Assembly (NCBI GenBank): GCA_042663485.1 | Contig: JBHTAF010000001.1 | DNA from: Natronosalvus sp042663485 | Lineage (GTDB): Archaea; Halobacteriota; Halobacteria; Halobacteriales; Natrialbaceae | DNA: 64,000 nucleotides | Direction: 5' to 3' (one strand) | Part shown: positions 7,301-16,060 of the stretch, piece by piece | Layout: every line of letters begins with the position of its first letter | Numbering within the stretch: position 1 is the first letter of the stretch | Notes under the pieces: generated by a model | What the model was told of the DNA's origin: nothing | Databases searched by the model: none | What the model saw: the letters and a program-made list of their open reading frames with translations, nothing else | Program-made: the position numbers and the translations under genes

Positions 7301-8881
7301 CTACCCGTTCAGCGTGATGTACCGAACTCTGATGATCCGTTCGTCGGCCTCGAGTTCCTCCCTCGCCTCGTCGGGCACCTCGCCGTCGACGTTGTAGACG
7401 GTCAGCGCCTCCCCGCCGTGGGCCTCGCGAGCGTTGAACATCCCTGCGATGTTGACGCCGTGGGCACCCATCACGGTCCCGATGAGGCCGATGACGCCGG
7501 GTTCGTCCGTGTTCCGGGTGACGACCATCTTCCCGTGGGGGATAGCGTCGACGCGGTAGTCGTCGATGCGAACGATCCGCGGATCGTCGCCCGCGAACAG
7601 GGTGCCGTCGACCGTGATCGCGTCGTCGCCGCTCGAGACCGTGACCGAGATCAGGCTCTGGAAGTCCGCGCTCTGGCGACTCTTCGACTCGGTCACGTCG
7701 ACACCGCGGTCCTCGGCGATCTGGGGGGCGTTCACGGCGTTGACCTGCCACTCGAGTGGTTCGAAGACGCCCTTCAGCGCCGAGGCGGTGATGAACTCGA
7801 CGTCCTCCTCGGCGATGTCGCCCTCGTAGCGCACCTCGATGGATTCGATGCGAGCGTCGAGCACCTGGGCGGCGATCTTGCCCGCCGTCTCGGCGATGTT
7901 GATGTAAGGCTCGAGGCGCGGGAACGCGCTCTCGTCGATCGAGGGGGCGTTGAGCGCGTTCGCGACGGGTTCCTCCGCGAGGGCGGCAACGACCTGTTCG
8001 GCCGTCGAGGTCGCGACGTTCTCCTGGGCGGCCTCGGTCGACGCGCCGAGGTGGGGCGTGACGATGACGTCCTCGACGAACAGCAGCGGCGAGTCTTCGG
8101 GAAGCGGTTCCTCGCGGAAGACGTCGAGCGCCGCACCCGCCACCACTCCCTGCTCGACCTTCGCCGCGAGCGCGTCCTCGTCGACGATGCCCCCGCGACC
8201 GACGTTCACGAGGTAGCCGTGGCCGAAACGCTCGAGTTCGGCGTCGCCGATCAACCCTTCCGTCTCCGGGGTCAGCGGGGTGTGTATCGTCAGGAAGTCG
8301 CCGCGCTCGAGGCAGGTCTCGAGGTCGACGAGTTCGGCGCCGAGGCGGTCGGCGCGCTCCTCAGAGATGTAGGGATCGTAGGCGACGAGGTCCATGCCGA
8401 GGGCGTCGAGTTTCTTCGCGACCTCCTGGCCGACCCGGCCAAGGCCGACGATGCCGAGGGTCTTACCGTTGAGTTCGGTCCCGAGAAACTCGCTCTTGGC
8501 CCACTCGCCGTCCTTCAGGCGGGCGTGGGCCTGCGGAATCGAGCGGGCGGCGGCGAACGTCATCGCGACCGTGTGCTCGGCGGCCGCGCGGACGTTCCCC
8601 TCCGGCGCGTTGGCGACGATGACCCCCTCGTCAGTGGCTGCCTCGATGTCGATGTTGTCGACCCCAATACCCGCCCGCCCGACGATCACGAGGTTCTCGC
8701 CCGCTTCCAGGACCCCGCGTGTGACCTCCGTCCCGGAGCGCACGATCAATCCGTGTGCCGTCGAAACCGCCTCGAGGAGCGCCTCGCCCTCGAGTTCGTA
8801 GGCCGTCTCGACCTCGTGGCCGGCGTCGCGAAGTACGTCCAGACCCGCGTCGTCGATGGGGTCTGTGACCAGAATCTTCAT
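7301..8881 (-). CDS. serA: D-3-phosphoglycerate dehydrogenase
   Basis: Oxidises 3-phosphoglycerate to 3-phosphohydroxypyruvate with NAD+, the first step of serine synthesis. The 526-residue length is that of the long form. It has an N-terminal catalytic half, the NAD-binding Rossmann motif GIVGLGRVG (about 145-153), the catalytic Arg region around NVGRGGIVDEDAL, a Glu, and the His in TPHLGASTEAAQEN. The allosteric substrate-binding domain follows, then a C-terminal ACT domain (VTRNTDEPGVIGLIGTVMG) for serine feedback. ATG 8881 gives the canonical MKILVTDPID start. It appears monocistronic, with the next gene divergent. Confidence 0.96.
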   Translation of the reverse strand: MKILVTDPIDDAGLDVLRDAGHEVETAYELEGEALLEAVSTAHGLIVRSGTEVTRGVLEAGENLVIVGRAGIGVDNIDIEAATDEGVIVANAPEGNVRAAAEHTVAMTFAAARSIPQAHARLKDGEWAKSEFLGTELNGKTLGIVGLGRVGQEVAKKLDALGMDLVAYDPYISEERADRLGAELVDLETCLERGDFLTIHTPLTPETEGLIGDAELERFGHGYLVNVGRGGIVDEDALAAKVEQGVVAGAALDVFREEPLPEDSPLLFVEDVIVTPHLGASTEAAQENVATSTAEQVVAALAEEPVANALNAPSIDESAFPRLEPYINIAETAGKIAAQVLDARIESIEVRYEGDIAEEDVEFITASALKGVFEPLEWQVNAVNAPQIAEDRGVDVTESKSRQSADFQSLISVTVSSGDDAITVDGTLFAGDDPRIVRIDDYRVDAIPHGKMVVTRNTDEPGVIGLIGTVMGAHGVNIAGMFNAREAHGGEALTVYNVDGEVPDEAREELEADERIIRVRYITLNG

Positions 8882-9099
8882 GCGCGAGTCAATCGCGTGC
8901 AACGGGTAAACCCTTCCGAACCCTGCAGATGTTGGGACGTCGTGTGAGCGAGGCTCACACCCGAGACGCGAAGGCGAGCACCGCCGTCCGCGACTCATCG
9001 CTCGACTCACCGCTCGAAATGACGGGAATGTTCATGCCTGCTCCGGCGAAGAACCCAACAGACACGCAGCCAGGCGGCCAGGCACCCCACACCCCCATC

Positions 9100-9570
9100 A
9101 TGTCATCCCCCACCCCCACCCCGTACCTCGAATCGCTCGAACAGTCCTCGGCCCACGCCGACGCGACGATCAAGTGGGCCCGCTACCTCGGCGAGACCTT
9201 CGGCACCACCGGCGCGCTCAACTGCCTGCGGTACTACGAAACCCTCGGGTGGATCAGCCCGCTCGTCCGCAAGCAAATGACCTCCTACCTGCGCGGCCTC
9301 TCGCTCGGCGAGATCCACAACCGCCGCTACGACGAACCCGCGAGCCTCGAGTACCCCCTCGAGTCGCTGTCGGGGACGCTCTTTGGCGCCCACGCCCAGA
9401 GCCTCGAGTACATCTCGAAGATCAGCGGGGACGACCTCGAGGAACACGTGATGATCGCGCGGATGGCCGAACGTCGCGTCGAGCGCCGACTGGACGAGGA
9501 GGAGGAGGACTCGAGTCAGCCGAGCGAGATGGTGAGCATCATCCGGGACGAGGCGACGAGCCTTTCCTGA
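9100..9570 (+). CDS. FlaD/FlaE-domain archaellum accessory protein
   Basis: A 156-residue protein made almost entirely of the Arch_fla_DE domain: TIKWARYLGETFG, ALNCLRYYETLGWISP and VRKQMTSYLRGLSL match the family's signature order (W...L, YY..lGWIs, l..Y..G). In euryarchaea such proteins form part of the cytosolic archaellum motor and chemotaxis coupling complex with FlaC and FlaH. This copy stands alone, outside an archaellin operon; it may be a second FlaD paralogue or act in signalling. Start: ATG 9100 is just before the domain. An earlier in-frame ATG at 9019 (MTGMFMPAP) would add 27 Pro-rich residues and cannot be excluded. The C-terminal tail is acidic. Confidence 0.8.
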   Translation: MSSPTPTPYLESLEQSSAHADATIKWARYLGETFGTTGALNCLRYYETLGWISPLVRKQMTSYLRGLSLGEIHNRRYDEPASLEYPLESLSGTLFGAHAQSLEYISKISGDDLEEHVMIARMAERRVERRLDEEEEDSSQPSEMVSIIRDEATSLS

Positions 9571-9881
9571 CGGCGAACCGCCATCTTCTCGACGACGCCG
9601 GCCGTCCAGATTCGGCCGTCGAGATGGACGACATATGCTATTTCGTATATGAGTTTAAGATTCGCCCGTAAACCCCCCTCAACCGGAATCTGAGTGCTTC
9701 TAACGCAACGTTCTATCTCGGACAATCGGTTTTCATACCGGCAAGAATCGGCCACGTTCTTTATTACGTGGTAGTTCATCCTCTTGAGTAATTCACGATC
9801 GGAAATGGAATCAATCCAACCGTTCTCCCGTGCGTGGGGAAGGGTGGTGCGTTCGGTCGTGAACCCCCCAGGTGTTCGAAA
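9571..9881. other. Intergenic region with inverted repeat and AACCCCCC motifs
   Basis: About 310 nt without a convincing gene and more A+T-rich than its surroundings. It holds an imperfect inverted repeat CATATGC/GTATATG at 9632-9651 directly followed by a TATA-like TTTAAG, and a second TATA-like CTTTATTAC near 9758-9766. AACCCCCC occurs at about 9670, again at 9862-9869, and a third time at 9892-9899 inside the first codons of the regulator gene that follows. This looks like a control region for the PadR gene. Confidence 0.45.
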
Positions 9882-10382
9882 ATGCGTGAGCAACCCCCCA
9901 ATACGAAGTCCGTCCTCGAGCAGTTCTCGAGCGCGGCGACTGCGGCAGGGCAGTCAGCACAGTACGATATCACGATCGGGACGACCAAAGAAGACAGCCG
10001 GGCCGTCGAGCGCGAACTCGACGAACTCATGGCGGAGGTCACGAGTGCGCTCCCGACCGACGATGTCCAGTTCGACGACGCCATCATCAAGGAGAATCTC
10101 GACGAGATCCTCCTCATGCTCATCTCGCTCCACGGCGAAACCCACGGCAAAGAACTCCTCTCGGACCTGACGCACCTCTTCGGTGCCCAACTCAGCCCCG
10201 GGACGGTCTACCCGAGCCTCCACGAGCTGGAGGACGAGGGTGTGCTCTCGATGCACGCGAAGGTCCGCACGAAGGAGTACGCCATCGCCGACGAGGACTA
10301 CGTCCGAACGACCGTCGAGCAAACGATGCTCCAGCACCTCGCGTTCGGGTTGCTGTTGTACGCGTTCTTGCCGCGGCTGTAG
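9882..10382 (+). CDS. PadR-family transcriptional regulator
   Basis: A 166-residue protein. After an N-terminal extension of about 60 residues (VLEQFSSAATAAGQ...) comes a PadR winged-helix domain: LDEILLMLISLHGETHGKEL, LSPGTVYPSLHELEDEGVL, then the wing TKEYAIADEDY. The C-terminal hydrophobic helix (LQHLAFGLLLYAFLP) is probably the dimerisation helix. PadR proteins bind inverted ATGT-type repeats near their own promoters; CATATGC...GTATATG about 230 nt upstream is a candidate. ATG 9882 is the only start leaving the domain intact without the Arg-rich upstream residues. Its targets are not evident; the FlaD/E gene is the nearest upstream gene. Confidence 0.85.
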   Translation: MREQPPNTKSVLEQFSSAATAAGQSAQYDITIGTTKEDSRAVERELDELMAEVTSALPTDDVQFDDAIIKENLDEILLMLISLHGETHGKELLSDLTHLFGAQLSPGTVYPSLHELEDEGVLSMHAKVRTKEYAIADEDYVRTTVEQTMLQHLAFGLLLYAFLPRL

Positions 10383-10489
10383 GTGTAGGCGATTTTCTCG
10401 GCAGAACGTTCGACAGCAGCCGATACTCGTGGATTCTCTCTGGCGAAGTCATCCGAACAGTGACTACGAACAGTGGCTGCGAACAATGA

Positions 10490-11068
10490 CTACGCTCGAG
10501 GGTCGGAGTCCGGTTCGTGGCTGGAGTCGGGATCGACGTCGGGGTCGGCGTCGGCGTCGGGGTCGGGTCCGGGTTCGATGACGTCTTCTCCGAACTCGTC
10601 GGCGCGAGGTCGTTTCGTACGCTGATCCTGGCCCCGGTCTTGACCTCGATTCTGGTCCCGATCGCGGTCCCCGGACTCACCGGACTCGATTTCGATCGTC
10701 GTCCCTCGAGTCTCCTCCTCGCGCCGTTTGCCGATCAACTGCTCGATGCCCCGCTCCGTCTCCTCGTTGATCGCCCACAGCACTCGCCCGAGTCGGTCGG
10801 CGTCGCCCGCCAGCCGCTCGAGGTTCTCGTCGGGCGCGAACTCCTGGATGCTCCGGGCGCCATCCGGGTGGAGATACTGCAGCGGATGATCCGGCGGCAC
10901 GTCGTTGAGGTCGACATCGAAGCCCCAGAGGTACGGAAGCGCCTGCACGGCGTACCCGTGTGGTTTCGGTGCTCGGCGACCCGCCGCGGTGAGCGCGAGG
11001 GTGACCGCCGTCGATTCGGCGTCGGTGTCGTAGTAGATGCCCGGCATCCCCGGTATCGAGACACGCAT
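10490..11068 (-). CDS. Haloarchaeal hypothetical protein with acidic DPD tail
   Basis: A 192-residue protein. The ordered N-terminal half (MRVSIPGMPGIYYDTDAEST, GYAVQALPYLWGFDVDLNDV, then RLGRVLWAINEETERGIEQL) ends near residue 117. A charged, disordered tail follows, rich in RDRDQNRGQD and later repeated Asp-Pro-Asp (GPDPDADADPDVDPDSS). The repeats come from GTCGGG-type hexanucleotides at about 10525-10575, which could vary in number. No signal peptide or catalytic motif was seen. It looks like a conserved haloarchaeal protein of unknown role; ATG 11068 starts the ordered part. Confidence 0.65.
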   Translation of the reverse strand: MRVSIPGMPGIYYDTDAESTAVTLALTAAGRRAPKPHGYAVQALPYLWGFDVDLNDVPPDHPLQYLHPDGARSIQEFAPDENLERLAGDADRLGRVLWAINEETERGIEQLIGKRREEETRGTTIEIESGESGDRDRDQNRGQDRGQDQRTKRPRADEFGEDVIEPGPDPDADADPDVDPDSSHEPDSDPRA

Positions 11069-11233
11069 ACTCGAGTCAGGGGCGCCTGGAGAAAGAAGTA
11101 CTCGCCCGGCATACACAGGGTCGCCTCCCTCCTCGAGGTTGGTCGGTCGTTAGCACCCTTTCAGGCGTCGACCGACGAGTGAAAACCGGACGAACGCCAC
11201 CGGTTCGCCCATCAATTCAGGCCTGGAACGCCA

Positions 11234-12787
11234 CTAGAGGTCGTACAGCGTCCGGAACTTCTCGTCGACGTACTCGAGGAAGTACTCGGCGGTGAGCGGT
11301 TCGCCCGTCGCCACCTCGATCAACTCCTCGGTCGGGTAGCGCTGGCCGTGACGATGGACGTGCTCGGTCATCCATTCGCGGAGGGGGTCGAACTCCCCCT
11401 CCCGAACGAGCGCGTCTACCTCGAGGTCCTCGCGCATCGCGGCGTCGAGCTGGGCCGCGAGCACGCTCCCGATCGTGTACCCCTGGAAGCCGGCGAAGCC
11501 ATACGACCAGTGGGTGTCCTGGAGACAGCCCTCGGCGTCGGTCTCGGGTCGGACCCCGAGGTAGTCGTCCATCTTGTCGTTCCAGACCTGCGGGACGTCG
11601 GCGACCTCGAGGTCCCCCTCGACGAACGCCCGATCGATCTCACACCGGAGGATGACGTGCAGGTGGTAGGTGAGTTCGTCCGCCTCGACCCGGATCAGGT
11701 TCTCGGGGTAGATCCGGTTGACCGCCGCGTAGGCCACGTCGACGGTCACGTCCTCGAGGTGGGGAAAGTGCTCTTTGACGGTTGGGAGAATCAGCTCCCA
11801 GAACGCCTTCGTCCGGCCCACGTGATTTTCCCAGAAGCGAGACTGGGACTCGTGGACGCCCGAGGAGAGCGAGGAGCCGAGCGGGTTCCCGTACTGGTCT
11901 TTCGGCAGCCCGAGCTGGTAGGTCGCGTGACCGAACTCGTGAATCGTCGCCGTCAGCGCGTCGAGCGGGTCGTCCTCCCGGAAGCGAGTCGTGATCCGGG
12001 CGTCGAACTGATTGCCGGACATGAACGGGTGCGGAGCCGTGTCGAGACGACCGTGGGTTCGGTCGTAGCCCAGCACGTCCAGAACGGCCTCCGAGAGCGC
12101 CATCTGGGTCTCCTCGTCGTAGGTGTGGCCCGCGAACGGCGTCGGCAACTCGCGGCCCCGCTCTTGAATCTCGTCGATCAGCGGAACGAGATGGGCGCGC
12201 AACTCGTCGAAGATGCGCTCGACCGTCTCGAGCGGCAGGTACGGCAAACTATCCTCGTAGAGCACCCGATAGGGGTTCTCCGCGGGGTCGATCGCCGCCG
12301 CGCGCTCGCGGTGGAGGGCGATGAGTTCCTCGAGCGCCGGCGCGAACCGCTCGAAGTCGTCGGCCGCCTTCGCCTCCTGCCAGACCTGCTGCGTTTCAGC
12401 CTGGTGGGCCGTCAGCCGCTCGACCAGGTCGACCGGGACGTCGGCCGCCCGGTCGTGCTCCCGGCGGAGTTCGCGGACGACCGCCGCCTCTTCGTCGGTG
12501 AGGCCGTCCGCAGATTCAGCGTTACCCGTATCCCGCGGCACCCCATCGGACTCGAGTGCCTCGAGCCACGTCGACACCTCGTCAGCGGTCAGTAGTTCGT
12601 GTCCCAGCGACGAGAGCGTCGACAGTTGCCCCGCCCGCGCCGGCGTTCCCCCTTCGGGCATCATCACCCGTTGATCCCACCCCAGCGCCATCGACGCCAT
12701 CCGGACGTTCGTCAGCTTCTCGGATCGCTCGAGAAGCCGATCGTAGGCGTCCGACGGGTCGATGACAGTCTCGTCAACAGTTGCCAT
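11234..12787 (-). CDS. M32-family metallocarboxypeptidase, copy 1
   Basis: A 517-residue zinc carboxypeptidase (Taq/Pfu carboxypeptidase family) that trims C-terminal residues from peptides in the cytoplasm. It has the catalytic HEXXH as IHEFGHATYQLG (about 258-269), followed by HESQSRFWENHVGR, then IRVEADELTYHLH and the late QDTHWSYG motif, all diagnostic of M32. The N-terminal region (LGWDQRVMMPEGG) is also typical. The family is usually about 500 residues. It is about half identical by eye to the second copy at 13767-15290, and the two flank an AMMECR1 gene. A TATA-like ATTTACTA lies 33 nt upstream and a stronger CTTTTTATAG about 105 nt upstream. Confidence 0.93.
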   Translation of the reverse strand: MATVDETVIDPSDAYDRLLERSEKLTNVRMASMALGWDQRVMMPEGGTPARAGQLSTLSSLGHELLTADEVSTWLEALESDGVPRDTGNAESADGLTDEEAAVVRELRREHDRAADVPVDLVERLTAHQAETQQVWQEAKAADDFERFAPALEELIALHRERAAAIDPAENPYRVLYEDSLPYLPLETVERIFDELRAHLVPLIDEIQERGRELPTPFAGHTYDEETQMALSEAVLDVLGYDRTHGRLDTAPHPFMSGNQFDARITTRFREDDPLDALTATIHEFGHATYQLGLPKDQYGNPLGSSLSSGVHESQSRFWENHVGRTKAFWELILPTVKEHFPHLEDVTVDVAYAAVNRIYPENLIRVEADELTYHLHVILRCEIDRAFVEGDLEVADVPQVWNDKMDDYLGVRPETDAEGCLQDTHWSYGFAGFQGYTIGSVLAAQLDAAMREDLEVDALVREGEFDPLREWMTEHVHRHGQRYPTEELIEVATGEPLTAEYFLEYVDEKFRTLYDL

Positions 12788-12885
12788 ATTTCGTCTCGAA
12801 AGGTTCGAGTGAGTGATAGTAAATCCTCGGGCCGATTCGACGCGCCAGGCAACGCGCCAAATGCTGTTCGTCGATGCGCCGCTCG

Positions 12886-12895
12886 CTATAAAAAG
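12886..12895. promoter_or_regulatory. Strong TATA-like element of unclear direction
   Basis: CTATAAAAAG is among the best TATA matches in the window. Read to the left it would start the M32 copy 1 transcript with a leader of about 80 nt. Read to the right it lies 26 nt before a GTG at 12916 opening a frame antisense to the AMMECR1 gene. The first reading is more economical. Confidence 0.4.
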
Positions 12896-13014
12896 TGTAG
12901 TGTCCCCCTCCCCTGGTGGACGCCCCCGAAGGCGCCACCTCCGACGTGCGTCCGTCCGGCGAGTGGGCACCGAGCGCGGGCCACATCGAGCCAGAACGGA
13001 CGCGACGGAAGACG

Positions 13015-13617
13015 TTACAGTTCCTCGATGCTCCCGTCGCTCGAGCGCTCGCGGAAGACCTGTCCCTCGAAGAGGGTGACGACGACGTCGTCGTCCTGCC
13101 AGGCCGTCGGGGGGAGTCCGGCCTTGCGGCACGTTCGGTCGAGGTACTCGCGGGCACTCCAGCCGTTCTCGACCGGAATCGTCGGGTAGAGCCACCCCGC
13201 GTTGCCGCCGCCGTCGATGGCGACGCCGTGGGTACCGAGTTCGAGGTCCTCGAGCGGGTCGTCGGTGAGCAGGATGTTTCGAACCGTACAGACGGAGACG
13301 GTCAGGTTCGAGAGTTCCGAGGGCGTCACCTCCGAGCCACAGGAGTCGCCGCTCGCGGCTTCGATCGCTGCGTCGACGATGACGTGACCGAGCTGTTCGC
13401 CCGAACGATAGCCGCCGGCACAGCCGCGAAGGCTGCCCCGACCGCGGGTGGATTCGAGCCGGACGAACGCACCGGTGCGCTCGTAAAAGGTCTCGCGCAT
13501 GCTTCCCGGGTGTTCTCGTTGGCCGTGCCGTACGTAGGATTCGACGGATTCGCGTGCGAGTTCGACCGCACGCGCCCCGTCCTCGTAGGAGAGGTCTGCG
13601 CCCTGTCGCTGGGACAT
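13015..13617 (-). CDS. AMMECR1-domain protein
   Basis: A 200-residue member of the AMMECR1/TIGR00296 family, found in archaea, bacteria and eukaryotes, with no settled function; a nucleic-acid or RNA-modification link has been suggested. The family signature is present: GSLRGCAGGYRSGEQLGHVI (LRGCIG-type motif) with its Cys, then LSNLTVSVCTVR in place of the usual LxVSVL, and WLYPTIPVENGWSAREYLDR, KAGLPPTAW. ATG 13617 is preferred over one four codons earlier because CTTTAGG at 13642-13649 lies 28 nt upstream. It sits between two paralogous carboxypeptidases, all on the minus strand with separate promoters. Confidence 0.9.
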   Translation of the reverse strand: MSQRQGADLSYEDGARAVELARESVESYVRHGQREHPGSMRETFYERTGAFVRLESTRGRGSLRGCAGGYRSGEQLGHVIVDAAIEAASGDSCGSEVTPSELSNLTVSVCTVRNILLTDDPLEDLELGTHGVAIDGGGNAGWLYPTIPVENGWSAREYLDRTCRKAGLPPTAWQDDDVVVTLFEGQVFRERSSDGSIEEL

Positions 13618-13641
13618 ACAGACGTACAAGGAGTTACGTCC

Positions 13642-13649
13642 CCTAAAGC
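13642..13649 (-). promoter_or_regulatory. TATA-like box of the AMMECR1 gene
   Basis: GCTTTAGG on the minus strand is centred 28 nt before ATG 13617. Confidence 0.45.
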
Positions 13650-13766
13650 GCTTCTATTGGAAAAGGGGTATAGTAGCCTCGGCTTACGAGGACGAAAAAT
13701 CGCCTTGCGTCGGGCACAATACGGGATTACTGGCGTCCGTTCGACCGGCCCCGGGGCAGTTCAGCC

Positions 13767-15290
13767 TCAGTAGTCCTCGAGATCGTACAGGTCGCCGTAC
13801 TTGTCTTTCACGTACTCGAGGAAGTAATCCGCCGAGTAGGTCTCGCCGGTGGCTTCCTCGACGAGGTCGGGCGTGGTGTAGCGCTTGCCGTGGGCGTGGA
13901 TTTCCTCGCGGAGCCAGCCGTTGAGGTCGGCGAAATCGCCCTCGCGGACGCGGTCGTCGAGGTCACCCAGTTCGGCTTCGGCGGCGGCGTACAGCTGGGC
14001 CGCGAGCACCGACCCCAGCGAGTACGTCGGGAAGTACCCGAACGAGCCGTGGCTCCAGTGGATGTCCTGCAGACAGCCCTCGGCGTCCGTTTCGGGGCGG
14101 ACGCCGAGGTACTCCTCGTACTTGTCGTTCCAGGCCTCGGGGACGTCTGACACCGCGAGGTCCCCCGAGATCAGGTCCCGTTCGATCTCGAATCGGACGA
14201 TGATGTGGAGGTGGTAGGTGAGTTCGTCCGCCTCGACCCGAATGAGGTTGTCGTCGTAGACCTGGTTGGCCGCCTCGTAGGCCGCCTCCGGGGAGACGTC
14301 CTCGAGTTCGGGGAAGCGCTCACGGGCAATGGGCAGGAAGTGCTCCCAGAAGGGACGAGAGCGACCGACGTGATTCTCCCAGAGTCGGGACTGGGACTCG
14401 TGGACGGTCAGGTCCCGCGCTTCACCGAGCGGGGTGCCGTACCCCTCGTCGGGAAGCCCGAGGGTGTAGTTGGCGTGGCCGAACTCGTGGATGGTCGACG
14501 TGATCGACCCCAGCAGGTCGTTCTCGTCGAAGCGAGTCGTCACGCGCGCGTCGAACTGCGTCCCCGTCGAGAACGGGTGCGGGGCGGTGTCGAGGCGACC
14601 GCGATCCCAGTCGTAGCCCAGCGAATCGAGGACGTCTCGAGCGAGTGCTTCCTGATCGTCGTCGTCGAAGGTGCCCGCAAAGGCGTCGGTTTCGACGTCG
14701 GCCTCGGAGTCGTCGATGGCCTCGAGCAGGGAGACCAGTTCGTCGCGCAGGCGTTCGAGGACGCGCTCGGCGGTTTCGAGGTCGAGGTAGGGCTCGTACT
14801 CCGCGAACAGCACCGCGTAGGGATCGGCATCCGGGTCGATGTGGTTCGCGTACTCCTTTTGCAGGTCGACCAGTTTCTCGAGCGTCGGTTCGAAGATCGA
14901 GAAGTCGTCCTCCGCCTTGGCCTCGACCCACGTCGGGTGAGCGTTCGATGTCGTCTCCGAGATCTCCTCGACGAGGTCCTGGGGAACGCTCGTCGCCCGA
15001 TCGTACCGTCGTCGGATTTCGCGGACGACGGCCTCCTCCTCGTCGAGTTCGGTATCCTCGAGTGCCTCGAGCAACTCGCCAGTTCGGTCGTCGGTCAGCA
15101 GTTCGTGGCCGAGCGCCGAGAGCGTCGAGAGCTGTTTCGCCCGGGCGGGCGTGCCGCCTTCGGGCATCACGACCTCCTGGTCCCACCGGAGGACGCCGGC
15201 GGCGTTGCCGACGTTCGTGATGCGTTCGATACGCGTGAGAAGTTCGTCGTACGCGTCTGTTTCCGTCTCCGAATCCGAGACAGTCGCCAT
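13767..15290 (-). CDS. M32-family metallocarboxypeptidase, copy 2
   Basis: A 507-residue paralogue of the copy at 11234-12787. It has the same landmarks: LRWDQEVVMPEGGTPARAKQ near the N-terminus, the zinc-binding IHEFGHANYTLG, HESQSRLWENHVGRSRPFW, IRVEADELTYHLHII and QDIHWSHGSFGYFPTYSLGS. All catalytic residues are present in both copies, so both should be active, perhaps with different substrate preference. The N-terminus differs (MATVSDSETETDAY). The arrangement suggests an old duplication around, or interrupted by, the AMMECR1 gene. Confidence 0.93.
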   Translation of the reverse strand: MATVSDSETETDAYDELLTRIERITNVGNAAGVLRWDQEVVMPEGGTPARAKQLSTLSALGHELLTDDRTGELLEALEDTELDEEEAVVREIRRRYDRATSVPQDLVEEISETTSNAHPTWVEAKAEDDFSIFEPTLEKLVDLQKEYANHIDPDADPYAVLFAEYEPYLDLETAERVLERLRDELVSLLEAIDDSEADVETDAFAGTFDDDDQEALARDVLDSLGYDWDRGRLDTAPHPFSTGTQFDARVTTRFDENDLLGSITSTIHEFGHANYTLGLPDEGYGTPLGEARDLTVHESQSRLWENHVGRSRPFWEHFLPIARERFPELEDVSPEAAYEAANQVYDDNLIRVEADELTYHLHIIVRFEIERDLISGDLAVSDVPEAWNDKYEEYLGVRPETDAEGCLQDIHWSHGSFGYFPTYSLGSVLAAQLYAAAEAELGDLDDRVREGDFADLNGWLREEIHAHGKRYTTPDLVEEATGETYSADYFLEYVKDKYGDLYDLEDY

Positions 15291-15423
15291 GTCACTGCAA
15301 TACTTGCGGCGGGCTATCAACCTCGTGGTTTCGGTACCAGCCTCGAGGCGGTGCTGGCGACGTCTCGAGCAGGGGAAACGAGCCTACGAGACGAATACCA
15401 CGTATTGGGAATTGGTCCCCTCG

Positions 15424-15430
15424 TTTAATG
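15424..15430 (+). promoter_or_regulatory. TATA-like box of the DoxX-family gene
   Basis: TTTAATG is centred 27 nt before ATG 15454. Confidence 0.5.
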
Positions 15431-15453
15431 GATCAGCAGACGACCGTTCAACT

Positions 15454-16008
15454 ATGGCAACAGAAGAAGTACAACTGCAAAGCACAGTTGCCGGATATAC
15501 GGCGACCGGAAAGCTTCACACACTCAGCGTCTGGTTCATCCTCGCGCTGCGACTGATGATGGGACTCGCCTTCTTCCAGAGCGGGTTCGACAAGGTCCTC
15601 TCCGGAGAGTTCAGCGCGGCGGGCTATCTCACGGGGGCGGCACCGAGCAACGGGAGCCCCGCCGCAGACCTGTTCGTCGCGATGGGCGAGACCGGCTGGT
15701 TCGTCGACTTCGTGAACATTGCCGTCCCATGGGGCGAGGTCCTCATCGGTCTCGGGCTCATCTTCGGCGTCCTGACGCGCCTGGCGGCCTTCTGGGGCGC
15801 GTTCATGATGCTCATGTTCTACCTGGGCAACTGGGACATCTCCCACGGCTACATCAACGGCGACTTCGCGTACATGCTCGTCTTCCTGTCGGTCGCCGCC
15901 TTCGGTGCCGGCCGCATCCTCGGTCTCGACGCCTACATCGAGCAGTACGAGGTCGGCGGTCAGCCGCTCGTCGAGCGCTATCCGTGGACGCGGTACTTCC
16001 TCGGGTAG
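15454..16008 (+). CDS. DoxX-family membrane protein
   Basis: A 184-residue integral membrane protein with about four hydrophobic segments: FILALRLMMGLAFFQSGFDK (first, with the DoxX motif R..G..F...G..K), then VPWGEVLIGLGLIFGVLTRL, AAFWGAFMMLMFYLGNW and AYMLVFLSVAAFGAGRILG. The family includes DoxD, part of thiosulfate:quinone oxidoreductase in Acidianus, and many uncharacterised redox-linked proteins. The extended loop after helix 1 (SGEFSAAGYLTGAAP) resembles the haloarchaeal quinol-oxidase-associated group. Monocistronic. Substrate unknown. Confidence 0.85.
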   Translation: MATEEVQLQSTVAGYTATGKLHTLSVWFILALRLMMGLAFFQSGFDKVLSGEFSAAGYLTGAAPSNGSPAADLFVAMGETGWFVDFVNIAVPWGEVLIGLGLIFGVLTRLAAFWGAFMMLMFYLGNWDISHGYINGDFAYMLVFLSVAAFGAGRILGLDAYIEQYEVGGQPLVERYPWTRYFLG

Positions 16009-16060
16009 GCGGTCGCTCTCGAGACATTTTCTCCGATCAGGAGTCGTGTCGGCCAGTGAT

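Noticed and set aside
9576..9893. Minus-strand frame of 105 or so codons between the FlaD/E and PadR genes
   Set aside because: Composition is not acidic and no motif is visible. The interval reads better as a control region.
9862..9899. AACCCCCC repeats as part of a replication-origin (ORB) array
   Set aside because: The copies lack the surrounding ORB core, no orc1/cdc6 gene is present and one copy is inside a coding start.
14205..15428. A 407-codon frame antisense to the second M32 carboxypeptidase
   Set aside because: Opposite to an intact zinc peptidase with every motif; no promoter or recognisable domain. A similar frame antisense to copy 1 was rejected for the same reason.
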